Shown here: positions 1 through 10,013 of the stretch, one piece after another
How the letters are laid out: each line of letters starts with the position of its first letter
Position numbering within the stretch: position 1 is the first letter of the stretch
NCBI GenBank assembly: GCA_958450365.1
Contig: CAUEEP010000737.1
Span: forward strand, 3,957,501 to 4,021,500
Length of the DNA stretch: 64,000 nucleotides
Source of the DNA: Mesorhabditis belari
Lineage: Eukaryota > Nematoda > Chromadorea > Rhabditida > Rhabditidae
Direction of reading: 5' to 3'
Notes under the pieces: model-generated
What the model was told of the DNA's origin: nothing
What the model saw: only the letters and a program-made list of their open reading frames with translations
Databases searched by the model: none
Program-made: the position numbers and the translations under genes

Positions 1-913
1 TGCAGAAGCCATTTGACACCCAAGTGGCGCAGCTAAACGGGGATTTTTTCGGTTAAAAATGCCACTAGAACTTTATCATATCTTGCTAATCTCTAGATAA
101 AGTTTTAACTTTTAAATTATCCCCTTTTTAATCTCTTACTTGGTGTTCAAGTCGGAACACGTCGCCGAGGCACTGGTTACCGAGCAGAGGCTGCCTTAAT
201 TTACTCTTAGATAACAAAAAAATTCTTTCTATATATTTAAAAGTTCTGTATATTGATATAATATTATGATATTTTAATAATCTATAACAATTCTCACATG
301 ATGCGCCACAATATTGAGCCTTTTGAGCCGTCGTGTAGAAGCTGTTAGAGCAGAAGCCATTTTTTACCCAATTTGTGCAGCTGAAAGCGATGAAAGGATA
401 TAAATCTAGTTCTAATATAAGTATAAATTGATGATATCAATAAACTCTCTATTTTATGAATTCAAAATCCAATGAGATTTACCTAGAGCTGCCGTCGGAG
501 CATGAGAGGGCGAGGGCAACTGAAATGCAAAAAAATTAATCTAATGTTTAGCTGAATAGTTGAAAAACTCAAAAAATGAATAGAATAATTGAATTTTTTT
601 ACCACAGATATTTAGTTAATAGGAGGATTCTTATGGGAAATGTAAGCCTTAATTTGGGTATAGAAGTAAGCCATTCTTGTACGGCTCGGCTATCGGAGTT
701 AGAAAATGCAAAATCTATAAGGATCTATGGGTCTTACGGTAGCTAGCCATGCTTTAGCCGATTTAGCTATTGGGAAAAGTTTGTAAGTAGAAATTAGACT
801 TAAAGACTTAACTTTTAAGTGGGCTAAACTTAAAGAATTACTAAAAAGGATTAGTTTCCGATTTCATTACCAAAAGCGACGGCGGCGGTGATCCTCAAGA
901 GTGTGGCGGCCAT
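1..913 (-). CDS. Secreted ShKT-domain protein, N-terminal part (gene continues off the left edge)
   Basis: Five small exons join in phase: 913-871, 519-483, 380-289, 194-140 and 32-1. The first two give a start Met, a hydrophobic signal peptide (MAATLLRITAAVAF, then VALALS) and the first cysteine. Exon 3 completes a six-cysteine ShKT domain whose cysteines follow CSD, SC, GFC, QYC, ASC and ENC. Exons 4-5 begin a second ShKT domain (CSDLNTNC, then TWVSNGFC), which the window edge cuts. ShKT domains are small disulfide-bonded folds common in nematode secreted proteins and in the carboxy tails of enzymes, and some members bind potassium channels. The role here is unknown. All four junctions are GT-AG and keep frame, and the two domains support each other. 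Because the gene is incomplete, an enzyme domain further along cannot be excluded. Confidence 0.72.
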
Positions 914-974
914 TTCGGTGTGGAGGGAGTGAATTCAGCGATGTGAAATGATCACCCACCATCCTCTCATCATT

Positions 975-1388
975 TTATAGTCTTTTCCAAGACATGGACA
1001 TGCAATTTTTCTTCGGCTTTTTTTCCGGATGACAAACAAAAACTCTTTTGCACCGATGACACGGCCTCCGAACCGTTTTGTTGGCATAGCTGGATGGGAA
1101 GAACAAGTTTTCCATGCTCAAATTTTCCCCGAAACGAAGCGAATTTTTGGGCCATCCGGTGATCATTTCGATTTCGGGGAATGAGTGATTTTTGAGCATT
1201 TTAGAAAATAGGCAAACAGCTAGCTCCTGTACACAGAGCTTTCGAGATCTGTCTGGGTCTAGAAGCAGTTGTTTTTGGATTGTTATATCTAGATGGCTCA
1301 TTGAATGAATCTTTAAAATTGCTTGTAGATCCACAAAACATTTAAAAGCAAGCCGATCAAACGTTGAAACGGCATTTTTCTTTGGCAA
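975..1388 (-). CDS. Fragment resembling the pre-exonuclease region of REXO1-type RNA exonucleases
   Basis: This is a single open frame of up to 137 codons, possibly one exon, because an acceptor-like CAG lies just upstream near 1393. It contains a stretch reading EIEMITGWPKNS and a cysteine pair in RRPCHRCKRVFVCH, followed by a basic tail and W-K-R-L. That order (a 'lG.P' motif, then a CxRC knuckle, then a W..L segment) recalls the region before the DEDDh exonuclease domain in REXO1/PQE-1-like proteins. No exonuclease motif was found on either side, and the ShKT gene starts 62 bases after the stop. It may be an exon of a decayed copy or a truncated gene. The family call rests on residue pattern only. 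Confidence 0.3.
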   Translation of the reverse strand: MPKKNAVSTFDRLAFKCFVDLQAILKIHSMSHLDITIQKQLLLDPDRSRKLCVQELAVCLFSKMLKNHSFPEIEMITGWPKNSLRFGENLSMENLFFPSSYANKTVRRPCHRCKRVFVCHPEKKPKKNCMSMSWKRL

Positions 1389-1639
1389 ATGTCTGCCAGA
1401 ACAATATCATGATCGTAACCCAACGAATAACGACGATAAGCATGGCTTAGTTTTTTTTCGTGGTGTGTGGGGCAAACAAGAAATCTTTCCCCCCTGGGGG
1501 GAAAAAACAGATATACAAACTAAGATTCGCTAAATTTTGCACTATCATGAGTTCTTGTGATATTGATCTAGAACTAACAATTAGCTCTTTCATCGCAAAG
1601 CTGTACTGATCTGAAACTTGATCACTGGCAAGGGAAGCT

Positions 1640-2366
1640 CAACTGGATGTGCCGGCCAAATGACATGAGCCATAGAGTAGAATTTCACGCTGATTCCGAA
1701 TCTGCTTTCCTTTTCTGCTATGGAGCACTCTCTCAGAAGTTATAAGCGTGCAAAGTTTTGTATGGGATTTCATGACATTCACAAGGCGTCGACATTGATG
1801 AAAATGAGCGTGTTTCATTCGATATTCCAAACGATGCTTGTTCAAATTTGATGTTTTGCCTTTTGAGGATACAAATTGTGCATTTTTGGCTTTTCTTTCT
1901 TGTGCCTATCGTAACTGTAGTCAAATTATGCTTTTCTCTTTTCACCTTTTCATCGACGATGTTGTCATCAATGTCAAAGTTTTTTTGGATTTTAATAATA
2001 GCTGTGTTAATAGTTAAAAGCAAAAATTTTTATGAGAAGTAGCTTAAAATAAACTTGAATTTGAAACCGAGAACAATTAACTTTTCAAATCCAAAAAAGC
2101 AAAAGAAAAAAGTAAAACAGCGGACTTGAACTAGAGAGAATTTGCCCGGCATTCCAACCCACTGTCACTCGGCCACCATTCCTCCTAAAGCCTCTAAGAA
2201 ATCTGCTTATCAACTCGGGGTGTGATTTTTGAAATCCCATACAAAACTTTGCACGTTTACAACTTTTGATAGAGTGCTCCATAGCAGAAACGGAAAACAG
2301 ATTCGGAAGCAGCGTTGAATTCTGCGTCGAATGATCTATGGCTCATGTCATTTGGCCTATCCAGTT
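1640..2366. repeat. Imperfect foldback element, arms about 145 bp
   Basis: The left arm (about 1640-1785) and the right arm (about 2225-2366) are reverse complements with scattered mismatches. Shared blocks include CAAATGACATGAGCCATAGA and GTGCAAAGTTTTGTATGGGA. The spacer of about 440 bp codes for nothing recognisable. This looks like a non-autonomous DNA transposon or foldback. Confidence 0.7.
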
Positions 2367-3462
2367 GACTTTCTTTTGTAAGATAAAGAGCTCTTAGCCA
2401 GTCGGCCATGGTGGCAGATTGAGTTTGGTTGGAATTGCCAGCTATGGCTTCTTCAGAAACCTTCAGAGATTTTTATTTCACCGAAACGCTATAACTTTTC
2501 AAAATATACATTCTTGAATACCAGAGTCACATTTTAATTCCAGACAGATGTAAGATCATTAAAATATTGCTTTTCGGCATCTTTTTCAAAGTTAACTAAC
2601 TAACTAACTACTGACTTGTTGGATTTACCTCCTTGTCTAATTACAGTTTTTATCTGTATTGAGCTTTCTATCTCTAAAACTACTTTATAGTTTATAAGAG
2701 ATTTTAAGGACGCACTTCCCTCCAATGTGGTTTGTTCCGGTTGAATAAAAAGTGGCTTCAATCAAACATGGAGGGAAAGAGTAATGTCCAACAAAAGTCC
2801 ACAATATCCCGCACCAGCAAACTTTGCTCTCAATTTATGAAAAGAGCAAAAAGAGCAATTTTTGTAAAAAGTTCTTGGTTTGCAAGATTTTCCAATGTTG
2901 TCTTTTTCCAACTCCAATTCCAATCGAGTCAATTTTTCTTGTTTAAAGCTTTAAAAAGCTTTTTAAAAAAAAGCTTTTAAAAATTCTATAAATGGTATTT
3001 AACTTTACGCAAACGAATTGATAATCTCGTAATTTTTCATATAATGATTTTCTGGGCAGTTTTGCAACGGCGCGTCGATGACTCCTTGATAAGATAAATG
3101 GAAGCTTTCGAAAGATTGGTACCGCCTCAAGAGCTCTAAAATTGTGACTGGCTTTAGTTTAGTCAATAAACTAGTTAAAACTATCTCAATTCTGACTAGT
3201 TATACAAGTAAAATGTCTTTATAACATGTAAAAGTATCCATAGATTACTACTACTGGGTACGGTAGCACTACGCCACCACCATTGAGTGGCGTGGCCGTA
3301 GGGACCTCTTTAAGAACTACTCACAAGCTGGGTGACTATCGGAGCTGGTTTCAAAATTAGTGAGGAAACTTGGTACTATGGGATTATCCCCCCAGTCCGC
3401 CGGATTATATTAAAATGATTATTTGCAATGGTTTTGGGATATTTTATCGTCTGTCCAGACTC

Positions 3463-3640
3463 TTACTGTAAGCAATCGATCTTTTCATTCCTCTTCAGGC
3501 ACAAAATCGTTTGAGGCAGCTCTGTATTTGTTCTCGGGGAGATTGCTATAAAAAATTTTGTTCATTTCAGATTGAGATTTACTTTCAAGCCAAGAGTGGA
3601 GGCAGAAAAGCAAATGAAGCTCCGTGAATAATTGCTGGGA
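3463..3640 (-). pseudogene. Relic of a second SLC23/NAT transporter (two exons with nonsense codons)
   Basis: Two adjacent exon-like blocks match exons 4 and 5 of the intact transporter upstream. The first reads IHGASFAFLPPLLA, and the second reads NLPENKY followed by FVPEEE and then RLLT. The intron between them is about 40 bp, and the donor after the second block (GTAAGA) survives. At both places where the intact gene has Trp (TGG), the relic has TGA: 3585-3587 and 3485-3487. Exons 1-3 and everything after exon 5 were not found nearby. It is a decayed duplicate lying about 1.3 kb past the 3' end of the intact gene. Confidence 0.75.
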
Positions 3641-4039
3641 ATAAATAGAATATTATTTCACTGATCTGGGCTCCTTATTTTTTTTGATCTGTCTTCGTGC
3701 TTAGGTGTTTCTATTAGGTTGAAAAGTTTTCTTTTTCAACTCCGTTAAAAAAAAAAACAATAAAAGGTTATAAAGGCCAATTATTTTTCTGCAAAATGAC
3801 ATAAAACGAGTTTAAAATTTTTTAAATTTTTTGAGCGGGGGAAAAAAAAGGCGGCCGGTTAGCGCTTTAAGGAAACCAATCTTATTTAAAAAAGAGACAA
3901 AAATTTTTCAATTTAAAGATTTTATATTTTTTATAGTTTTTAATTATTAATCAATTTGTTAAAAAAATGAAAAGGAAATTACAATAAAATTTTCATTTGG
4001 CTAATTTTTTATTTTTAAAGAGTAAAAACTATATTTGCG

Positions 4040-4205
4040 CAAATCACAACCTGCTTCCACATTTCTCTATCCCTTGCTATTGTCATCCAGTGTTTCCTAT
4101 CTTGGTTGTTCCTGGTTCGAAGTCTTCGACTTGCCTGTGCTGGTGGCTGCTCTGATTTCGGCTGGGAGGACTGTCGGTATTTCTTCTGTGGCAGCTGGCA
4201 CTTGC
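4040..4205 (-). mobile_element. Possible C-terminal scrap of an RTE-type LINE
   Basis: One reverse-strand frame gives a basic, glutamine- and serine-rich stretch ending KHWMTIARDREMWKQ. The ending of RTE-clade retrotransposon polyproteins often reads W..lARDR..W. No reverse-transcriptase motif was found. The call is tentative. Confidence 0.3.
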
Positions 4206-4977
4206 GGGCTCCCTATTAGTGGTTTTAAATATAATTTTATTGTTTTAATTTTAAAAAAGCCGAGTTGAATAGCTTTCCTCAGTCATTTTAAAATCAAAAT
4301 TTAGTAAAAAGTTGTACGAGAACTTTTCAATCATTCTGTAGTTATTAAAAAAAGAAAAAAAATCACGAGAAATACGTAGAACCCACATCTGAAATGCTAG
4401 AAAAATTGTGTAAACAAGCGACATGGTTGATCCCAAAAAGAAAAAAGAAGTTGGCCGTCTTGGATCTTGCTACATTTCTTTTTGGGAAAGCTCAATATGT
4501 TTAGGATACATCCTCACTTCTTCTAACCATAGTGAAATTGGGGAAAATGTTTAGAAATGGCAATGATCATTGCTGTTTTATATAATTTTATATCATTTTC
4601 TAACTTCCTGGTCGTAGTCCGATCATTTTTCTCTCTGAAAACAGCCTCTGCTTTATTGAACAAAAAAACTTTTCCGAAAAAAAAGTCGGAATTTGTGTTA
4701 GATCAGTTTTGACTTTGAAAAATTTTGCTCTAATGAAAAATCTTTTTGAGTTGCATTTCCATTTTTGATTTAAATTATTTATTCAATTAATTAATTTATT
4801 CATTTCCGTATTATACATTTGTATCTTTTCCTCCATTAGAGTTAAGCAATCGGTGACTTTTCGATGGAATGAACGGCAGACGACGCAAGAAGGGAAGCGC
4901 TTGGAAAGCTCTGAAGTGGGATTTTCAATGGCAAAGCCGATTGGCTGTTTTGGAAGAAATATCATGTTCAGCTGACT

Positions 4978-7900
4978 TTATACCAACCTGTCCAGGAAAT
5001 CTGGTAAATTGAATCCATCCAATGGCCCATCATCCTCTCCTTCATCGGCAAGACCTCGATCGGTTCGAGAGGCTCCTGAAATGTATTCCAGATCTGCTAA
5101 ATCTCGATTTTAAACCACACCATTGTGTTTCTTAAGTTTCTAAACCACAAACACGAACACATTTAGAGTTTAACCTTCTTAAAGGAATCAGAATTTGAAG
5201 GTGTTAATTAGCTGAGGGCCCATGGGTTTGAGTGCTTCTTTTTTCGAACAACTTCGCAAAATCCAGACTTCAGTTATACATTATTCTATTAGATTGTAAA
5301 CCAAATAACCGGAATTTTTGGAAAAAGTGAGTTTTAAAAATGATAGCTGAACCAAATGAGATCTATTTTTTATCATTCGAAAGATTTTTTCTTTTCTTTT
5401 ACTTTTTACGTAAAATAAAGACATAGATTTTCTATATTTTCAGTAAAATTTCCAAAAAAATCCGTCTAGCCGTTTTTCAGAGTTTTGTTTTCAAACAAAA
5501 GTCCTCAAATAAAGTATTTTGATTACATGAGGCGCTCTGAATAACTTGAAATTTGTAGAAAACGGCTGGATGGATTTTACTGGAAATGTAACAGAGATTG
5601 ATCTTTCTTTGGCATTGAAATTTAGTGTCAGTTCTCATCAAAAAAAAGTTACCAATTTGATTTTGATCAAAAAAGTTGATTCTTTCCATTTCTTTCCAAT
5701 TTTGCTTACTCGCCTTTGCGCTCCCGAAAAAACCCCAAGAACAAAAGCTTTTCTGAATTGACAACAACCATTTTGCAGAGAAAATCTAGATCTTTCCAAT
5801 GGTTCAAACCGTACTTTATTTAGTCCATTCAACATTTGCAAACCAATCTTTAGTGTCTTTTGCAAGTCTTTTGCAAACCAACCAATCCAAACCAACCAAA
5901 AAAAGTCCGGTTATTTAGTTGACAACCTAATAGCAAGCAAACGCGTCAAGTCCTTGACAAAAGATTTTCTTCAAAAAACCCTACCCGGCATCACATTGTC
6001 CAACGTGAACGCGATCAATCCTCCCACCAACATTTTTATGCTCAATAACATGTTTAGCACTTGATCAAGGGTTGAATGACCTGAGATTTGCATAATAAAA
6101 TGCTTTTCTGCCAAAAATTACCCGAATCGATTGGATGTGTCTCAAAATGGAGGGGCACTGTCAAGCCGATCAACAAGGAGAATCCCATAATGGCTAGATT
6201 TCGAGTGAGAAGTAGATTGACTACCTGAAATATTGAAGAAAATATCTAAATTATTTTGGGTTTAAGAGATCCATAGCTATTTAAGATTCGAACGTTTTAA
6301 ACTCACCCTCAAATTTGACAGAGCTACCCCAGCAATCATGCTCATTCCCAAGCAAAGCATACCGCCGATTAATGGATCTGGGATACAGGCCAAAACGGCT
6401 GCAAACTGGAAATGGAATATCAATATTTAAAATTGATAGTTGAACAATTTTGTGAGTTAATTTTAAAGATTAGCACTCACTTTGGTGAACAATCCTAAGC
6501 AAATCGAGACTACGCCGGCGAACTGGACAGTGATTCGAGCTGCTACCTAGAAATATACGAAAGTTTGATAATTTGAAAGAGATTTCACATCAATTATTAC
6601 AACTTATACATCCTATTGTCTAAGAAATCATCTAAGAAATCATCTTTGTTAACAATCAACACTGCTATCTAATACCTTGGTCAACTGACAGAGAGCAATA
6701 CTTTCTGCATACGTCGTGATTCCAGTTCCAACGTTCAAACTTGCCGCTACGAAACTTCCCAATCCTAAAGGAGAAAGTTAGATGAATCAGAAATCAAGTA
6801 AAAGAAACCGAAAACCCTGACTAGATCGGTTAGACCAGAGTTGTTCAAGTAAAATCTCATCTCTAACCGAACCGGACCAGGTTTGATTCTTGACAACTCT
6901 AGGGATCTTGATTATCCCTAGGTTTTTTAAACTTTCTAAACAATACATTTAAATAAGCAGTAAATTTTCCTAAACAAGTCGAGAACTGTATTTGGTTATC
7001 GCTTGGTAATTCCAAAGTGTAAATTAGTTGTGAATTAGTTCTCAGTTAAACCGTTCTTTGAGCTAAAACAAATCAAGACCACTCTTGCAAGTGGACTAAG
7101 TTTCATTCTTTTTGACTCACCTTCAACAATGACCGCTCGATTCACATTATTCCTTGGAGGACTTCCTTGTTGTGATACCCGGGCACTCATTTTATACGAT
7201 CCAACACTTTCAATCATTGCTGATAAAGCTGACGCACAAAAACCAATACATAAAGCCGTGGAGATCTTTGGAGCACCGAATTCTCCTAAAGTTCAAGATT
7301 TGAGCATTCAACAAAGCATTTTAGAAGGTAGAAAGGGTAGGAAATGAATAGCTTCTTTTATGAATAAGCTCTTTTGACGATCATCAATAGTCTCACCGGG
7401 ATACGGTACTTTTATCCACGGAGCCTCAGCCACCAATCCTTGTGTGATATTTCTTCTCGTTGAAACAGGTGATTGATCGTCGATTAGATTGAAAATAGTC
7501 ATCAACCAACAAATAAACCAAGAGATTCCAATAGCTAATAGATACTAAGACAAATAATTAAGCTATATTTTCTATTGATTACCGGAAATTGTCCAAACAG
7601 TGGAGCTCTGGCTGTTTGAAATCGTTTGTTCTTCAGGGAATAGTATGGGATTGGGACTTGGAAATGCTCCAAACGAATGGCAAATAGTAAAAGTAATAAT
7701 AGCTCGCTGAAAAGATGATTTTGAAATGAAATAATCGTTTACTAACACAATGGATATCCAATGCATTCCGAGTTGTCGTTCAAGACTGGGCACAGTGGAT
7801 AGAGCCAAGAGGGACATCAACGGGACTAAAGTGAAATCGAATCTTAGATTAAGATGACAAATTTGCATTTAAAACTGCTAACATAACTACGTACTTGTAA

Positions 7901-10013
7901 GGGTTTTAAAAAGTTAAAGATTATAAATCAAACTTGATTTTCCAGTAAGCTGGGTACTACAGGATGACCAGAAATAACCCCTCCTTTTTTTTCTAGGCTC
8001 ATATTTTTGTTATTTGTAGACGAAAACGATTAATTTCTTTTTTTTAATGAAAATTCACATCGTTTTCTGTATATGTTCAAGATTTTATGGTCATAGCATC
8101 GATAGATAATTTTTTATGTACGTTCAAAAATGGCTCATCAAAAAATAACGAGCTGTAACTCAAATTTAGGGTCTTTATCGATGATTTTATAGAAAATATT
8201 AACGCATTTAATATTTTTTTTGAACTGAATCTACTTAAACATAACAAAAACTTCGCTTTTAGAAAAAAAATTGTAAAGAAAAAATTATTTTGTGGGTTTT
8301 TTTGTTCAAAAATCCCAAACTTGAATTTCGGTTCGTTATTTTTTTGGCCAGCTATTTTTGAGTGGCCATAAAAAATTATCCATCGATTCTATAATCATGA
8401 AAACTTGAACATATACAGAAAATGATGTGAATTTTCATTTAAAAAAGAAACTAATTGTTTTGCTCTACAAATAACAGAAATATGAGCCTAGAACGGACTA
8501 TTAGGACTATTTCGGGTCACCCTGGATTTGGGTAAATGCTAATTGATGATCAGGTTGAGAAATTGAACAAGAAACGAAATATTTGCCTTTTCTTTTCATT
8601 ATTATATGTATAAATATTGTGTAGTACTATTTTTAGCTTGTATTAACTTTATTACCTGCCAGTTCTACTCTTAGAACTTCAGAAACCCAACAAGTCTAGA
8701 GCTATAAAGCTTGTTTACCATGACCAGGTTTTTATTCAAGTTCAAGCTACCAGTTTTAAGCTCCAATCTGACTAATATACGATCAATCTCTGTTTTGAAA
8801 TACCTTAATGTAATGATTTAAAGTGTTAGACAAGCACGATTGCATTTTACCGATAGTGATCGGTCCAACATGTCTCGAGAAAAATCCCACAGCGCCGATC
8901 GCTCCAATAAGAATGAAAACGAAGCTCGATATCAGCAAGCTACCCGTTATCTAGAAAAATATTTTAAAAAAACAAAGTAATATCCTTAAAACATATTAGA
9001 GTTCGAATTCCTACCGTCAACAATCGAGCCTTCCATTCCTCTTCTGGGACCACGTCATTTGGGCCCAAGTTGCACTTGTTTTCAGCGAGATTGCTGAAAG
9101 TTTACTTAACAAAATAGACAATATATCTATTAGATATATTATTAAAGTATGTAGATAATTATTTTTATGAAGATTTGCATATCACCAAGCTCACCTCCAC
9201 GCCAAAAGTGGCGGCAAAAAGGCGAACGAAGCGCCGTGAATGATGGCTAATCTAAAAATTGAATATACTTTAGCATTTATATCTATTTTTCTACCATAAT
9301 CTATCTTCTATTTTGCACTAACTTTGGCCAATAACTATTCTATTTATATTTTAAAGCCTGGGGAGTGAATTCAGCTCACCTCAATCCAAAAGTGCTCTGC
9401 AAAATCGTGGCAATTCCACCAGAGATGAAAGTGGCCGCAATCAAATAGACCCTGAATGGATAAGATTTTGTTTGAGTCAATATTTTGTAGATAATAATGA
9501 ATTGATAATATGATATCTAAGAACAGATTTAATCTTGTTACCGTAATTTAGCTGTATCCGCACCCGCACACACGAGATCACTAATCAAAAAGGGAAACAT
9601 TAAATAGCCGGAAAGTGAGATCATCGATTGCTGGAAAAGAGACTTTAAAGTTTTTTTTGTTTTACCTAAAATCTTTTTTGAATCACTTTTTCGCGTCTAT
9701 TGCCTGGCTAGGTCTGGGTTTTTGCCTGCAAAGCCAGCAAAAAGCCACAAATTTCTGTGAGATTCTCTACATTGTTTAAAAATATGCTACCCAAAAAAGC
9801 CTAGCCCTGAGATGGCCTTGAAATTTTGAGCTATGTGGATTTTGAGCGTTCTTTTTTTGATTTTGAGCGAACTTTCCCCACCTGAAACGCCAAAAAGGCC
9901 GTGTAGGTGGATGGTGGAACATCGTTGACCCCGAAAAGCAATTGTGGACTCGATCTCGAGGCATCTTTTTCTTTTTTTGTTTGATTTAGCGTTAAGTCTT
10001 CGATTTTTGTCAT
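4978..10013 (-). CDS. Nucleobase/ascorbate transporter, SLC23 (NAT/NCS2) family, complete
   Basis: Sixteen exons join in phase to 531 codons plus stop: 10013-9882, 9630-9542, 9451-9380, 9251-9195, 9093-9015, 8950-8851, 7825-7747, 7706-7583, 7544-7397, 7285-7121, 6764-6676, 6546-6481, 6405-6307, 6224-6122, 6080-5985 and 5075-4978. The product is a multi-pass membrane carrier; relatives move uracil, xanthine, urate or ascorbate with protons or sodium. Family landmarks in order are DVPPSTYTAFLAFQ at the N-terminus, IHGASFAFLPPLLAWR, VGPITI, KISTALCIGF with PPRNNVNRA, GSFVAASLNVGTGITTY (residues 351-367), FAAVLACIPDPLIGGM and MLVGGLIAFTLDNVMPG. The NAT signature region reads ESIALCQLTK (369-378); the Asn and Gly usually found there are Ser and Ala, so the substrate cannot be guessed. 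Its intron 6 hosts a foldback element. Confidence 0.9.
7960..8524. mobile_element. Foldback/MITE in an intron of the SLC23 gene, arms about 240 bp
   Basis: The ends are CAGGATGACC (left) and GGGTCACCCTG (right). The arms pair over most of their length, including CTAGGCTCATATTT with its mirror AATATGAGCCTAG, and an inner block around TGTATATGTTCAAG. No open frame fits a transposase. The long arms with almost no unique centre would form a large hairpin. Confidence 0.8.

Larger units (their letters stand above)
1389..4977. other. Gene-poor gap with repeats and relics
   Basis: I see no intact gene between the REXO1-like fragment and the SLC23 transporter. The stretch holds a foldback (about 1640-2366), a short (AACT)n run near 2590, long AT-rich DNA, a two-exon SLC23 relic (3463-3640) and a LINE-like scrap (4040-4205). 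The open frames here are unsupported. Confidence 0.6.

Noticed and set aside
1639..2282. Three overlapping minus-strand open frames (68, 96 and 65 residues)
   Set aside because: They fall in or between the arms of a foldback repeat and show no family motif or splice context.
3463..3640. TGA read as Trp (alternative genetic code)
   Set aside because: All intact genes in the window use TGG for Trp and TGA as stop; the TGA codons occur only in a decayed duplicate.
4035..4268. 77-residue plus-strand open frame with hydrophobic stretches
   Set aside because: The reverse strand gives a better match (LINE-like ending), and no gene structure surrounds the plus-strand frame.
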